Positions 34,741-43,389 of a DNA stretch of 64,000 nucleotides are shown here, one piece after another (the first letter of the stretch is position 1; every line of letters begins with the position of its first letter). The notes under the pieces were generated by a model, which worked only from the letters and a program-made list of their open reading frames with translations, was not told where the DNA came from and did not search any database. The DNA comes from Rhodospirillales bacterium. GTDB taxonomy: Bacteria; Pseudomonadota; Alphaproteobacteria; Rhodospirillales; Casp-alpha2. The stretch covers positions 1 to 64,000 of the forward strand of contig JABMNT010000227.1 in NCBI GenBank assembly GCA_013203595.1. The letters run 5' to 3'. The position numbers were made by a program, and so were the translations under genes.

Positions 34741-36450
34741 ATGAAATCTCAACTCGCTTCTGACATCATCAAACGCGAACAGACCCTGCGCAGCAACCGG
34801 GCGCCATGGGAGGCCGCCTGGCAGGCGGTTGCCGATGTCACCCTGCCGGTCTCTGTCGACTTCCGCCAGCTTTCCCTTGAGCGTGGGCCGGGAGCGGCGG
34901 GTGGTCCGCGCTCCGCCGCCCGGATGCCCGATATCTATGATCAGACGGCGATGATGGCGGTGCAGCGCTGGGGTGCGGCGCTGGAAAGTATGATCACGCC
35001 GCGCGCCGCGAAGTGGCACAATCTGAGCCTGCAGGGCAGCGGCCAGGGCGGGGCCGTCGCCGACGCCGAGCGCAAATGGCTGGAGCGTCTGCGCGATCTG
35101 ATGTTCGCGCAGCGCTATGCGGCGGGCACCGGTTTTGCCGGCAGTGTGCAGTCGGTCTACCGCAGTCTCGGGTCGTTTGGCACCGGCTTCATTTATGTGG
35201 AGGACGGTTACCTGCTGGGCAGCAACAAGCCGCTGCTCTATCGCCCGGTGCACCTGTCGGAGATGGTCATCGACCAGAATGCCTATGGCCAGATGGATAC
35301 GGCGATGCGCCGGTTTTCCCTGTCGGCGCGCCAGGCGGCAAATCTGTTCAAGGACAGCTGCCCGGCCAAGGTCAGACAGGCGGCTGCCGACAGCGCGGAG
35401 CAGGACCGGCGCTTCTGCTTCATTCAGGCGGTGTTCCCGCGCGACGACAAATGGCAGGGCAAGGCCCGCACGGTACAGACCACGGCCTATCAGTCGGCCG
35501 TGGTTTTTGTCGACGACGCCGAAGTTATCCATAGCCGTGGCTATCATGAAATGCCGTTCATCGATTTCAGGCTGGACCGGCAACCGGGTGAAATCTATTC
35601 GGAAAGCCCGGCCCTGATCGCCCTGCCCGAAGTGCGCGGCATCAACGCCATGGCCCGCGACACCCTGCGCGCGGTGCAGCAAATCTCGAGCCCGGCCTAT
35701 GCCGCTGCCGAGGTGAAAAGCAAGGGCGGGCGGGTCAACCTGAACGCCAATAAGATCAACAGGGGACTGATCGATCCGGCCACCGGCCGGTTGCTGATCC
35801 AACCCATTCAGTCGGGCGGTCGCCCTGATATCGCCATGGGCCTGATCCAGGACAAGCGCGAAATGATCCGCGAGGCATTTTACGTGAACCTGTTTCAGGT
35901 GCTGGCCGATGCCCCCGAGATGACCGCCACCCAGTCGCTGATCCGTGATCGGGAAAAGGGTGAATTGCTGGGTCCCATCGGGGCCCAGGTGCAAACCGCC
36001 CTGGACCGGCTGGTTGAACGGGAAGGCGGTATTCTGGAACGGGCCGGGGTGTACGATCCCGCTGGCCCCTACGCTCCGCCGCCATCCCTGCAGGGGCGGT
36101 CCTGGACGGTTGAGTTCACCTCGCCGCTGGACCGCCTGCGCCGGGCCGAAGAAGGGGTTGGCACCATGCGCACCTTCGAGACCATGATGGCGGTCGCCCA
36201 GTATGATCCGGGGGTCATGGACTTGCTGGAAACCGATGAGGCGGTGCGTGGCCTTGCCGAGATCAACGGCATGCCGTCGAAGTTTCTGCGCTCCGTTGAT
36301 GCGGTCGAAGAACTGCGCGGCGAACGCGACGATGCCGCAGCCAAACAATCCGCCCTTACTGAAGCAACCCAGGCCGCAGGAATCGCCAATGCGCTGGGAA
36401 TAAGCCCGCCATCACCCGAGGAAGGAGGCGTCGATGCAGTCCTTGAGTAA
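34741..36450 (+). CDS. portal (head-to-tail connector) protein, T7/podovirus type
   Basis: The 569-residue protein matches the bacteriophage head-to-tail connecting family: KREQTLRSNRAPWEAAWQAV, YRSLGSFGTGFIYVEDGYLL, PALIALPEVRGINAMARDTL and TQSLIRDREKGELLGPIGAQ. Twelve copies would form the portal ring for DNA packaging. I start it at ATG 34741, with GGGA seven bases upstream; ATG 34735 is two residues longer. It overlaps the Bbp19-like gene by 17 bases. Confidence 0.93.
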   Translation: MKSQLASDIIKREQTLRSNRAPWEAAWQAVADVTLPVSVDFRQLSLERGPGAAGGPRSAARMPDIYDQTAMMAVQRWGAALESMITPRAAKWHNLSLQGSGQGGAVADAERKWLERLRDLMFAQRYAAGTGFAGSVQSVYRSLGSFGTGFIYVEDGYLLGSNKPLLYRPVHLSEMVIDQNAYGQMDTAMRRFSLSARQAANLFKDSCPAKVRQAAADSAEQDRRFCFIQAVFPRDDKWQGKARTVQTTAYQSAVVFVDDAEVIHSRGYHEMPFIDFRLDRQPGEIYSESPALIALPEVRGINAMARDTLRAVQQISSPAYAAAEVKSKGGRVNLNANKINRGLIDPATGRLLIQPIQSGGRPDIAMGLIQDKREMIREAFYVNLFQVLADAPEMTATQSLIRDREKGELLGPIGAQVQTALDRLVEREGGILERAGVYDPAGPYAPPPSLQGRSWTVEFTSPLDRLRRAEEGVGTMRTFETMMAVAQYDPGVMDLLETDEAVRGLAEINGMPSKFLRSVDAVEELRGERDDAAAKQSALTEATQAAGIANALGISPPSPEEGGVDAVLE

Positions 36451-36754
36451 CTGGTTCAAACCGGGCGAACGGCGCTCAGCTGAAGCTGAACAAAAACTGC
36501 GCCGCGCCTATCAGGCGGTATTTTTGGGAAAACCCAGCAAACAGGATCAGGAGGTCGTTTTAAGCGACCTCTTGTCTTTCGGCGACCTTTTCAGCGTGGC
36601 CCTGCCAGACGAAGACCTGCGCCTTCGTGAAGGACGTCGGCAACTGGCCTACCGGCTGTTCCGGTTTCTCGAACTGGCCGAGGCGGAACGCAGAGCGACG
36701 GCAGTCGCGGCCATAACCGAAACCCTGGTATCCGATGCGGAAGGAGCGATCTGA
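36434..36754 (+). CDS. Bbp19-like small virion protein
   Basis: The 106-residue protein has AEQKLRRAYQAVFLGKPSKQ then EVVLSDLLSF and LREGRRQLAYRLFRFLELAE, the pattern of Bbp19-family proteins that follow the portal in many podoviruses. A GGAGGCG site lies inside the portal end. Its stop overlaps the next start by one base (TGATG). It is likely a minor structural protein. Confidence 0.65.
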   Translation: MQSLSNWFKPGERRSAEAEQKLRRAYQAVFLGKPSKQDQEVVLSDLLSFGDLFSVALPDEDLRLREGRRQLAYRLFRFLELAEAERRATAVAAITETLVSDAEGAI

Positions 36755-39348
36755 TGGGCAATATTCCAACTTATCGATCCCATGAAAACCTAACGGTGGC
36801 GGAACCGCATGTTCCGCTGTTCAGCCGGGACGCGATTGATGGTGTCTCGGAACTGGCCCGCCATTATGAGAAGCGCCAGATGCAGGATGACCTGGTCACG
36901 GTTTTGGATGTGGAGCAGAAATTCAGCCAATGGCAGGACGCTTATCTGGATCACCCGGAAAGCGGTTTGCTGGCCCGCCGCGGTGCCGATGCCAGGGGCG
37001 GTTATGGGACGTTTGTGGCCGAGGCCGCGCGTAAATTTCTGGCGCTTAACGACAACCTGGAAAACCCGACCCAGCGGGCCCTGTTCGAGAAACGCTATCA
37101 GGACCGGTTAGCCCGGGCCCAGGATCGGGTCGCCGCCCATGAAGCGAACGAAGTGGATGTTCATCGGCGCAGGGTGCTGGGTGAGGCGTCGATCACCGAA
37201 ACCCGCCGCGCGATTGAGCTGATCAACGCCGGCGATACCGACGGGGCCGGTGAAGCTATGGACATGGCGTCGCGGTTCCTGGGCCAAAGCCTGAGCGGTG
37301 TGCCGGCCTATCAGCAGGACGAAGCGCGGCGCCTGCTGGTCAGTGGTTTTCACGGCGCGGTTTTTAATCAGCGGTTAGACGAAGACCCGATAGCCGCAGA
37401 GCAATATCTGTCTGCCAACCGGAAGGCCATTGATCCGGTCATCTATGAGCGCCTGCAGCAGACCGCGAACCGAAGGATTGAAACGGTACAGGGACGGGAG
37501 CTGTTCGAGACCGTTTACAATCCGCAGGCAGATCTATCGGATATTCTCACTGCCATCGATGCCAGCGACGCGCCGGACCCGCAAAAATCCATCGCCAGAG
37601 ACCTGGCCGAAGACCGCTGGGAGATCGTGCAGGCGGAACAGTTTGCTTTCGAGATGCGGCAAACCCAGGCGATTGAAGACGCAACATATCAGGCGGTTCT
37701 GTTGATCGACGACGGCGCTTCCTTTGAAGCGCTGCCCGATGAGGTTATGGATATTTTACCCCCGGATTACCACCGCGCGGTGCGCACGCACTATGTCCAA
37801 AAGATCAGTGGCCAACCCGCACCCTATAACGCGGCGCTTGAAAATGATCTGCATGACTACTGGATCAGGGCGATCAATGGCGACAGTGCTGGGTTCCTGA
37901 CGCTGCCACTGGCGCCTCATCTGGGATCGCACAATCGCGACCGGCTGGAGCTCTGGGGGCGGCGTCAGGCCGGGTTGAAGACGGCGGATACGAAGTATAT
38001 GGCGGAGGTAAACCGGCGCAAACTGGCGATGACCACAGCTAGCGGATTTGTCGAGCGGGTGGTTGAAGCGCAGGGCGGAGACGCACCGACCCGCGCCCGG
38101 TTAAAGGGCCGCCTGAACGAGGCGGCGACTAGCTACATCTTCAATTGGTATGAAGCTCATCCTGATCAGGTGATGGAGCCGAAGGCGTTGCTCGATAACC
38201 TGGGTGCCCTTGTCGGGCCGGAACCGACAGGGCGAACAATCCACCCACAACAGGCCGGCTTTATGACCATGGAAGGCCAGACAGATGTAGTTGGTGCGGC
38301 TGCCGAGCAAGACACACAAGAGGGTGATGGGAGGTTGCCAAATGCCATCGTTAAAGCCTTGCAGGAACCACGCATGGACGCGCCCGGTTTCTGGTTTGCC
38401 AAGGATAGCAACGCCCAGGCTAATGAAAACGGCAACTTGATTGGTAAAGCCGGAGAACTTCTCACGGACGGGGACGGTAATCCTGTTGACCTTGCGTTCC
38501 CTGATCAGAATATCTGGTGGGCGGCTAACGATCCAGCTGCAGACGATAACGTGGTTATCGATGAGGTTGAAGACGCAGAAATCCCAGATGACGAACTGAA
38601 TGATCTCGAGAAAGCGGCCAACCAAATTAACGAAAACGTTCTGGCCAGACAACAGAACGGACAGGCGACAGCGGACGAATTGCTGGACGGTATATCGAAG
38701 GAGGCTCTGACAGAAATGGGTGAGGCGGTGCTGTCGGTATTGCCGGGGACCGGGAATGTTCTGAGCGCTCGCGATGCGGTTGTTGCTTTGCTGGCGGCAC
38801 AAGAAGCCGCGAAGCAGGGCGACGTTGGGGAAGTGGCCATACAAGGAGCGTTGCTGGCCCTCGGTGTTGGAGGCGCCGTTCCGGGTGCGGGAATTCTGGT
38901 CAGGGCGGCAAAAAGGCTGGCGAAGGGATTGGCGGAAAAGGCCGCGCAGATGGGTTTTTCCAAGGGGATTAGTTTGAGAAAATCAAACCATCCAAACAAA
39001 TCCCTGAGTAATCGTGACGCCCGGTATTTTTACACGGGTCGTCTAAAAAAAGCGAAACGTCAAAACAAAGAAATGGAGGACCCGGAAGCCAGGGCGAAGG
39101 ACGCCCACAACATTCGCAACAAAGAGAGAACGTTGGCCCGAGATAAAATGTCAGATCAGAAAAAACGGGCTGAAATGGATCGTGATAATCCGAATATGAC
39201 TTGGGATGAAGTGGTCAAAAAATATGAAGCAGATGGGTTTAGGGATAAAGGCCTCCATGATATAATAAGAAAGAAAGCATTTAATCCAAATAAAGAAGTT
39301 ACGAAAGGCGTCAAAATAAAGGCCGCTGTAGAAACCAAAAAGAACTGA
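36754..39348 (+). CDS. internal virion protein with polymorphic-toxin-like C-terminal domain
   Basis: This 864-residue protein sits where podoviruses encode internal/ejection proteins. Residues 1 to about 480 are helical and acidic (SELARHYEKRQMQDDLVTVL, RTHYVQKISGQPAPYNAALE). About 655-730 is a glycine- and alanine-rich hydrophobic segment (VLSVLPGTGNVLSARDAVVA ... LLALGVGGAVPGAGILV), like the pre-toxin linkers of polymorphic toxins. About 738-864 is a compact, very basic domain (SLSNRDARYFYTGRLKKAKR, NIRNKERTLARDKM, NPNMTWDEVVKKYEADG). From about 38,960 base composition falls sharply toward AT-rich, showing the tip has another origin. A small acidic gene follows after 23 bases. Activity of the tip is unknown. 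Confidence 0.75.
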   Translation: MGNIPTYRSHENLTVAEPHVPLFSRDAIDGVSELARHYEKRQMQDDLVTVLDVEQKFSQWQDAYLDHPESGLLARRGADARGGYGTFVAEAARKFLALNDNLENPTQRALFEKRYQDRLARAQDRVAAHEANEVDVHRRRVLGEASITETRRAIELINAGDTDGAGEAMDMASRFLGQSLSGVPAYQQDEARRLLVSGFHGAVFNQRLDEDPIAAEQYLSANRKAIDPVIYERLQQTANRRIETVQGRELFETVYNPQADLSDILTAIDASDAPDPQKSIARDLAEDRWEIVQAEQFAFEMRQTQAIEDATYQAVLLIDDGASFEALPDEVMDILPPDYHRAVRTHYVQKISGQPAPYNAALENDLHDYWIRAINGDSAGFLTLPLAPHLGSHNRDRLELWGRRQAGLKTADTKYMAEVNRRKLAMTTASGFVERVVEAQGGDAPTRARLKGRLNEAATSYIFNWYEAHPDQVMEPKALLDNLGALVGPEPTGRTIHPQQAGFMTMEGQTDVVGAAAEQDTQEGDGRLPNAIVKALQEPRMDAPGFWFAKDSNAQANENGNLIGKAGELLTDGDGNPVDLAFPDQNIWWAANDPAADDNVVIDEVEDAEIPDDELNDLEKAANQINENVLARQQNGQATADELLDGISKEALTEMGEAVLSVLPGTGNVLSARDAVVALLAAQEAAKQGDVGEVAIQGALLALGVGGAVPGAGILVRAAKRLAKGLAEKAAQMGFSKGISLRKSNHPNKSLSNRDARYFYTGRLKKAKRQNKEMEDPEARAKDAHNIRNKERTLARDKMSDQKKRAEMDRDNPNMTWDEVVKKYEADGFRDKGLHDIIRKKAFNPNKEVTKGVKIKAAVETKKN

Positions 39349-39371
39349 TAGAGACACCAAAGGAGCTCATC

Positions 39372-39875
39372 ATGAGACCGATTTTCAATGTAAGGACCGC
39401 CATTGATAAAAACAACCTGGCGCGCATCGAAATTACTTCCGAAAGTGGCATCACGTCGGACTGGTTCGTAATATTTACAGAAGATTTGGAAGACAAGTTT
39501 GGTTATAAAATAGCGAGAATAATTAACGGGCCTGCCGGTGAAGAGATCGTTTATTTGACTAAAGAAGATAAAGAAATTGTGATGACGATTGAAAATGCCG
39601 AGTGGTTGGATATTTTCCCCAGAAACAAGAAATCCGAAGCAGATATCATAGCTATGTATGATTATCTCAAGGAACACCTGGGAAGTCAGATGGAGGAAGG
39701 TGCTCCAAGAGTTCTTGACGTGGAGACAGAAGAGAGCAGGCGCAGGCGTAATGAGTGGTCTGACATTGAATGGGCCATTCGAGCTGGCCACATTGAGGAG
39801 CCTGATTATCGCCATGGAAGATTTGATTTTGCCGAAGTACTTGCCTTAGCGCGGAGTAAACGACAGAAGCAGTAG
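39372..39875 (+). CDS. candidate immunity protein for the upstream toxin-like domain
   Basis: The 167-residue protein is acidic, single-domain and without signal peptide (MRPIFNVRTAIDKNNLARIE, ESGITSDWFVIFTEDLEDKF, ENAEWLDIFPRNKKSEADII). AAGGAG precedes the ATG. It begins 23 bases after the toxin-like gene, shares its AT-rich composition, and has opposite charge to the basic toxin-like tip. That layout is how immunity genes follow polymorphic toxins. No phage structural family was recognised. The immunity role is inferred from position, charge and composition. Confidence 0.6.
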   Translation: MRPIFNVRTAIDKNNLARIEITSESGITSDWFVIFTEDLEDKFGYKIARIINGPAGEEIVYLTKEDKEIVMTIENAEWLDIFPRNKKSEADIIAMYDYLKEHLGSQMEEGAPRVLDVETEESRRRRNEWSDIEWAIRAGHIEEPDYRHGRFDFAEVLALARSKRQKQ

Positions 39876-39918
39876 GTATCCAGTAATTTCAGGTGATCAA
39901 GTAAGAGCCATTCCCTGA

Positions 39919-40095
39919 AAAGAAATACTTGCCCTATGCGTTACCGTTGATTTCTCCTTGCCTTCAGCTCGAGTGATTTGGGCGCTGGAGCAGATTATCA
40001 AATGGCGTGGGCGGCCAGTGACGGTACGTTGTGATAATGGCCCGGAATATGTCAACGAATTGCTGGCGGCCTGGGCCGAAAAACGTGGGATCGGG
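39919..40095 (+). pseudogene. IS3-family (IS407-type) transposase fragment
   Basis: After a TGA at 39916, the frame reads KEILALCVTVDFSLPSARVI, WALEQIIKWRGRPVTVRCDN, GPEYVNELLAAWAEKRGI. This is the middle of an IS3-family OrfB integrase core; RCDNGPEY carries the second catalytic Asp. Only about 58 codons remain, with no ends or inverted repeats, and it joins directly to a phage gene copy at 40096. It is a relic, not a working element. Confidence 0.85.
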
Positions 40096-40379
40096 GCGAT
40101 CAATGGTGAAAGTGCTGCCTTTCTGACAATGCCACTGGCGCTACATCTGGGATTGCAGACCTGCGACTGACTGGAACTCTGGGGCCGGCGTCAGGCCGGG
40201 CTGAAGACAGCGGATCCAAAATATATGGCGGAGGTAAACCGGCGAAAGCTGGCGATGACCACGGCCAACGGGCTTGTTATGCGTGTGGTTGAGGCGCATG
40301 GCGGCGACGTACAGACCCGGGCCCAGTTGAAGGGCCGCCTGAATTAAGCTGCGATCCGTTACATTCTCAATTGCATGAA
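40096..40379 (+). pseudogene. broken duplicate of part of the internal virion gene
   Basis: This segment repeats 37870-38152 of the virion gene (residues about 373-466): AINGESAAFLTMPLALHLGL against AINGDSAGFLTLPLAPHLGS, LELWGRRQAGLKTAD identical, then YMAEVNRRKLAMTTA. In-frame stops (TGA after LQTCD and TAA after LKGRLN) destroy it. It starts exactly where the transposase relic ends, marking a recombination junction. Confidence 0.88.
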
Positions 40380-40434
40380 GTCCGTCATATACGAAACGGA
40401 GTTCAAGGGCTCATCCAGAAAAAAAATTAATTCT

Positions 40435-40464
40435 ACGCCGTGGCATTCCGTCCGGCGTTTTTTT
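40435..40464 (+). terminator. intrinsic terminator ahead of scaffold gene
   Basis: ACGCCG (40435-40440) pairs with CGGCGT (40453-40458), followed by a run of seven T. The scaffold ATG is at 40490. Confidence 0.7.
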
Positions 40465-40489
40465 GTGACCATTAACAAAGGAAATCATT

Positions 40490-41377
40490 ATGGAAGATAT
40501 TTCGTTAGGCGGGCCTGCCCTGGCAGACAACCCATCCGGCGACGGCGTTGCTTCGTCATTCGGGTCCGACAGGGCAACGCGGGTATCCGCACCTTCCGGC
40601 GGTGACACCTGGCCTGCGGCCCTCAGTGAGGACAACCGACGGCTGGTGGAAAACAAGGGCTGGCGAAGCCCTGACGATGCTCTCAAATCATATCGTCAAC
40701 TGGATGAATACCGTGGCCGTTCGGTGGCGCTTCCCGGCGACCAGGCAACCGATGAAGATTGGAAGGCTTTTCGTCATAAGACGGGAATGCCGGAGGCAGC
40801 CGACGGCTATGCGTTGACGATGATGGATGGGGCAGACGAGAACGCTACGGCTACCCTGAAGGAGCTGTTCCACAAGGCAGAACTGGATCAGCGGCAGGCG
40901 CAAGCGCTGTATGGGGGGATGGCCGAAGCCCTGGCCATGTCCCGGCAGATGACCACAGAACGGCAAGCTGAACAGCTTGCCGAGGCCCGGGAAAATGCGG
41001 AAGCATCGTTGACCCGGGCCTGGGGCGCTACGGATGGTGAAATCTTCAGGCGCAACATCGAGATGGCCCGGCGGGCCGTCGAAGCGCTGGGTGGTGACGG
41101 ATTGCTGGGAGAATTGCGCCAGTTGGGCGCACTGACCGACAGCAATCAGATATTGTCGCCGGTGCCGGCAAAGGCATTTGCCGAGGTCGGTGCCCAGCTG
41201 TTCGCCGAGGATAGTCTCATTGAAGGTGGCGAAGCGATTACGGCCAATCCGTTTGCCGACGGCAGCCTCAATCTGGCGGCCCAGGGTGATCTTGTTAAAC
41301 GTGACCCGGCACGCGCCCGTGGCTTCATTCAGGCGGCTGGAAAGCGGCCTGAAAACTACGGACTTTCTTCTCACTAG
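40490..41377 (+). CDS. capsid scaffold-like protein
   Basis: The 295-residue acidic, Ala/Glu-rich, helical protein has a disordered Gly/Ser N-terminus and NRRLVENKGWRSPDDALKSY then PGDQATDEDWKAFRHKTGMP. These are typical of podovirus/siphovirus scaffold proteins next to the capsid gene. AAGGA precedes the ATG. It lies 22 bases before the capsid gene. It should direct procapsid assembly and leave before packaging. Confidence 0.8.
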   Translation: MEDISLGGPALADNPSGDGVASSFGSDRATRVSAPSGGDTWPAALSEDNRRLVENKGWRSPDDALKSYRQLDEYRGRSVALPGDQATDEDWKAFRHKTGMPEAADGYALTMMDGADENATATLKELFHKAELDQRQAQALYGGMAEALAMSRQMTTERQAEQLAEARENAEASLTRAWGATDGEIFRRNIEMARRAVEALGGDGLLGELRQLGALTDSNQILSPVPAKAFAEVGAQLFAEDSLIEGGEAITANPFADGSLNLAAQGDLVKRDPARARGFIQAAGKRPENYGLSSH

Positions 41378-41399
41378 CTTTTGCAAAGGAACTTAACAC

Positions 41400-42407
41400 A
41401 TGGCTAGTACACGTCTATCCGACGTTATTGTGCCGGAGGTCTTCCACCGGTATATCGTCGAAAAAACAGCTGAGTTATCAGCCCTCTTCCAGTCGCAACT
41501 GATTGCCGCCGACCCGATGCTGTCGGCTTCGCTTTCAGGCGGAGGGCGAACGTTCAATGTTCCGTTCTGGAACGATCTGGGCAATACGGATTCTAATATT
41601 TCCGATGATGACCCGGCGTCTGATGCGGTTCCGCTCAAGGTCGGGGCGTCACGCGATATCGCCATACGCCATAACCGCAACCAGTCCTGGTCGGCCATGG
41701 ATCTGACGGCCCAGTTGGCTGGTGATGACCCCATGAAGCTGATTGGTGACCGGGTGGCGGCCTATTGGGCGCGCGATATGCAACGGACCGCCATCGCCAC
41801 CCTGAACGGAATCCTTGCCGATAATATCGCCAACGACAGCTCTGATATGCTGCATAGTGTTTCGGCGGACGCGGTAAGCCTGCTGGCAACTCATCAGGTG
41901 TCGGCAACGGCGGTTCTGGATGCCTGCCAGACCATGGGTGACAGTCTTCAGGATCTGGCTGCCATCGCCATGCATTCGAAAGTTTATACCAACCTGCGCA
42001 AGCAAAACCTGATTGATTTCATTCCCGCAGCCCGCGGCGAAGTGAACTTCCCGCAGTATATGGGACTGACCGTCATCATAGACGACAATTTGCCGACGAC
42101 CGCCGGAACCAATCAGACCCGTTACACCACGGTGCTGTTTGCTCCGGGCGCTTTTGCCTTTGGCGAAGGTGCACCCCAGGTGCCGGTCGAGACCGATCGC
42201 AATCCACTGGCCGGCGACGGCGGCGGAGAGGAGTTCATTGTCTCTCGCCGTGAATTTGCCATTCATCCGCGCGGTATCAAGTGGACGGATGCATCCTGTG
42301 CCGGGCAATCGCCGACCAATGCGGAAGTTGCAGCGGCAACCAACTGGGACCGGGTGTATGAGCGCAAGAACGTCAAAATGGTGTTTCTGCATACCGACGA
42401 AGCCTGA
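41400..42407 (+). CDS. major capsid protein
   Basis: The 335-residue protein has the layout of HK97-fold coat proteins of this phage group: an N-terminal segment MASTRLSDVIVPEVFHRYIV, an E-loop region (GGRTFNVPFWNDLGNTDSNI), and later DRVAAYWARDMQRTAIATLN, AIAMHSKVYTNLRKQNLIDF and GEEFIVSRREFAIHPRGIKW. It follows the scaffold gene directly with a GCAAAGGA ribosome site. Position and size fit. Confidence 0.88.
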   Translation: MASTRLSDVIVPEVFHRYIVEKTAELSALFQSQLIAADPMLSASLSGGGRTFNVPFWNDLGNTDSNISDDDPASDAVPLKVGASRDIAIRHNRNQSWSAMDLTAQLAGDDPMKLIGDRVAAYWARDMQRTAIATLNGILADNIANDSSDMLHSVSADAVSLLATHQVSATAVLDACQTMGDSLQDLAAIAMHSKVYTNLRKQNLIDFIPAARGEVNFPQYMGLTVIIDDNLPTTAGTNQTRYTTVLFAPGAFAFGEGAPQVPVETDRNPLAGDGGGEEFIVSRREFAIHPRGIKWTDASCAGQSPTNAEVAAATNWDRVYERKNVKMVFLHTDEA

Positions 42408-42422
42408 TTTCATCTGCTGATC

Positions 42423-42456
42423 AACGGGGCCGGGAAAACCTGGCCCCGTTCTTTTT
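42423..42456 (+). terminator. strong intrinsic terminator after the capsid gene
   Basis: AACGGGGCC (42423-42431) pairs perfectly with GGCCCCGTT (42442-42450), followed by CTTTTT. The ribosome site of the next gene (AGGAG) begins immediately after the T run. Confidence 0.88.
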
Positions 42457-42469
42457 AGGAGAAAGTGCC

Positions 42470-42805
42470 ATGAGCAACCGCGAGTTCTATCAGGCTTTGG
42501 GAATAAAAAAGGGTGATCCGCTGACGCTGATGCAGATTATTCAGATTGCACAGATGCGCACGGAGCGGGAAAACCGACGGCGGCTGGGATCAGATAAGGC
42601 CGTGAACCAGCCCGGGTCCCTGGACCAGGCGATCGTCAGGGCGGTGAATTCTCTCGATCCGGCAAATGACCACCATTGGACAGCTGCCGGCCTGCCGGCA
42701 ATGAAACCGATTGCAGAGATTGTTGGATCTGCGACCGTCCGGCGGGTCCATATCGCGCGGCTATTTCCCGATCTTTCCCGCCCATCAGCCGAGGACAAAC
42801 CATGA
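42470..42805 (+). CDS. phage structural-module protein, unknown
   Basis: The 111-residue protein has an N-terminal helix (EFYQALGIKKGDPLTLMQII) and a C-terminal motif DHHWTAAGLPAMKPIAEIVG then RVHIARLFPDLSRP, a short pattern common in small phage head proteins. AGGAGA is upstream. Its stop overlaps the next start (ATGA). Likely a minor head or head-completion protein. Confidence 0.6.
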   Translation: MSNREFYQALGIKKGDPLTLMQIIQIAQMRTERENRRRLGSDKAVNQPGSLDQAIVRAVNSLDPANDHHWTAAGLPAMKPIAEIVGSATVRRVHIARLFPDLSRPSAEDKP

Positions 42806-43389
42806 CCTATTCCGTTGTAAGCATCTGCAATCTGGCACTGCAAATGCTTGACGCACCAGCCATTATTAACATCAACGACGACAGCAAACGCGCCCGCGCC
42901 TGCAAACGGGCCTACGTGCCGGCGCGTGATGAAGTGACGGTCCAATATGAATGGCGGGTTGCCCGTGCCCGGACTACGCTGGCGGCAGATACCGCTGCTC
43001 CGGCATTCGGCTGGCGTTACGCCTATGCCTGGCCGTCGGAATGTATCCGGCTTCTCCGCCCCACTTACGGAGGGGTGTGGAATGGCACACCGATCCCCGG
43101 CGATATGGAAGGGCGATATTTTCTGACAGAAGTGACGGCACCTCTCAGGGTTTGGTATCTGAAATATATAACCGACCCGTCGCAGATCGATCCGCTTTTT
43201 GCGCGGGCCATTGCCGCACGCATAGCCGCAGATATCGGCAGGGAAGTGACCGGCAGGGACAGTTATGTGCAATTGGCGGAAGCCCGGTATGATAAAATTC
43301 TGGCACAGGCCCAGCAGACCGATGCCCTGCATGATGATGTTGAGGAGCCGGTTGAATGTGCCTGGGTCACAGGGCGGGAGGCCGGCTGA
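42802..43389 (+). CDS. tail tubular protein A (T7 gp11-like)
   Basis: The 195-residue protein from ATG 42802 has SVVSICNLALQMLDAPAIIN then KRARACKRAYVPARDEVTVQ, YEWRVARARTTL and FGWRYAYAWPSECIRL, characteristic of the podovirus tail tubular A/gatekeeper family. It connects portal to tail. It shares one base with the next start (TGATG). The frame reaches back to 42676 through non-family sequence. Confidence 0.9.
   Translation: MTYSVVSICNLALQMLDAPAIININDDSKRARACKRAYVPARDEVTVQYEWRVARARTTLAADTAAPAFGWRYAYAWPSECIRLLRPTYGGVWNGTPIPGDMEGRYFLTEVTAPLRVWYLKYITDPSQIDPLFARAIAARIAADIGREVTGRDSYVQLAEARYDKILAQAQQTDALHDDVEEPVECAWVTGREAG

Noticed and set aside
34657-36348. 563-codon open frame on the minus strand across the portal gene
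   Set aside because: It is a mirror of the high-GC portal gene; its sequence is His/Arg/Gly-rich without family features, while the plus strand is a clear portal protein.
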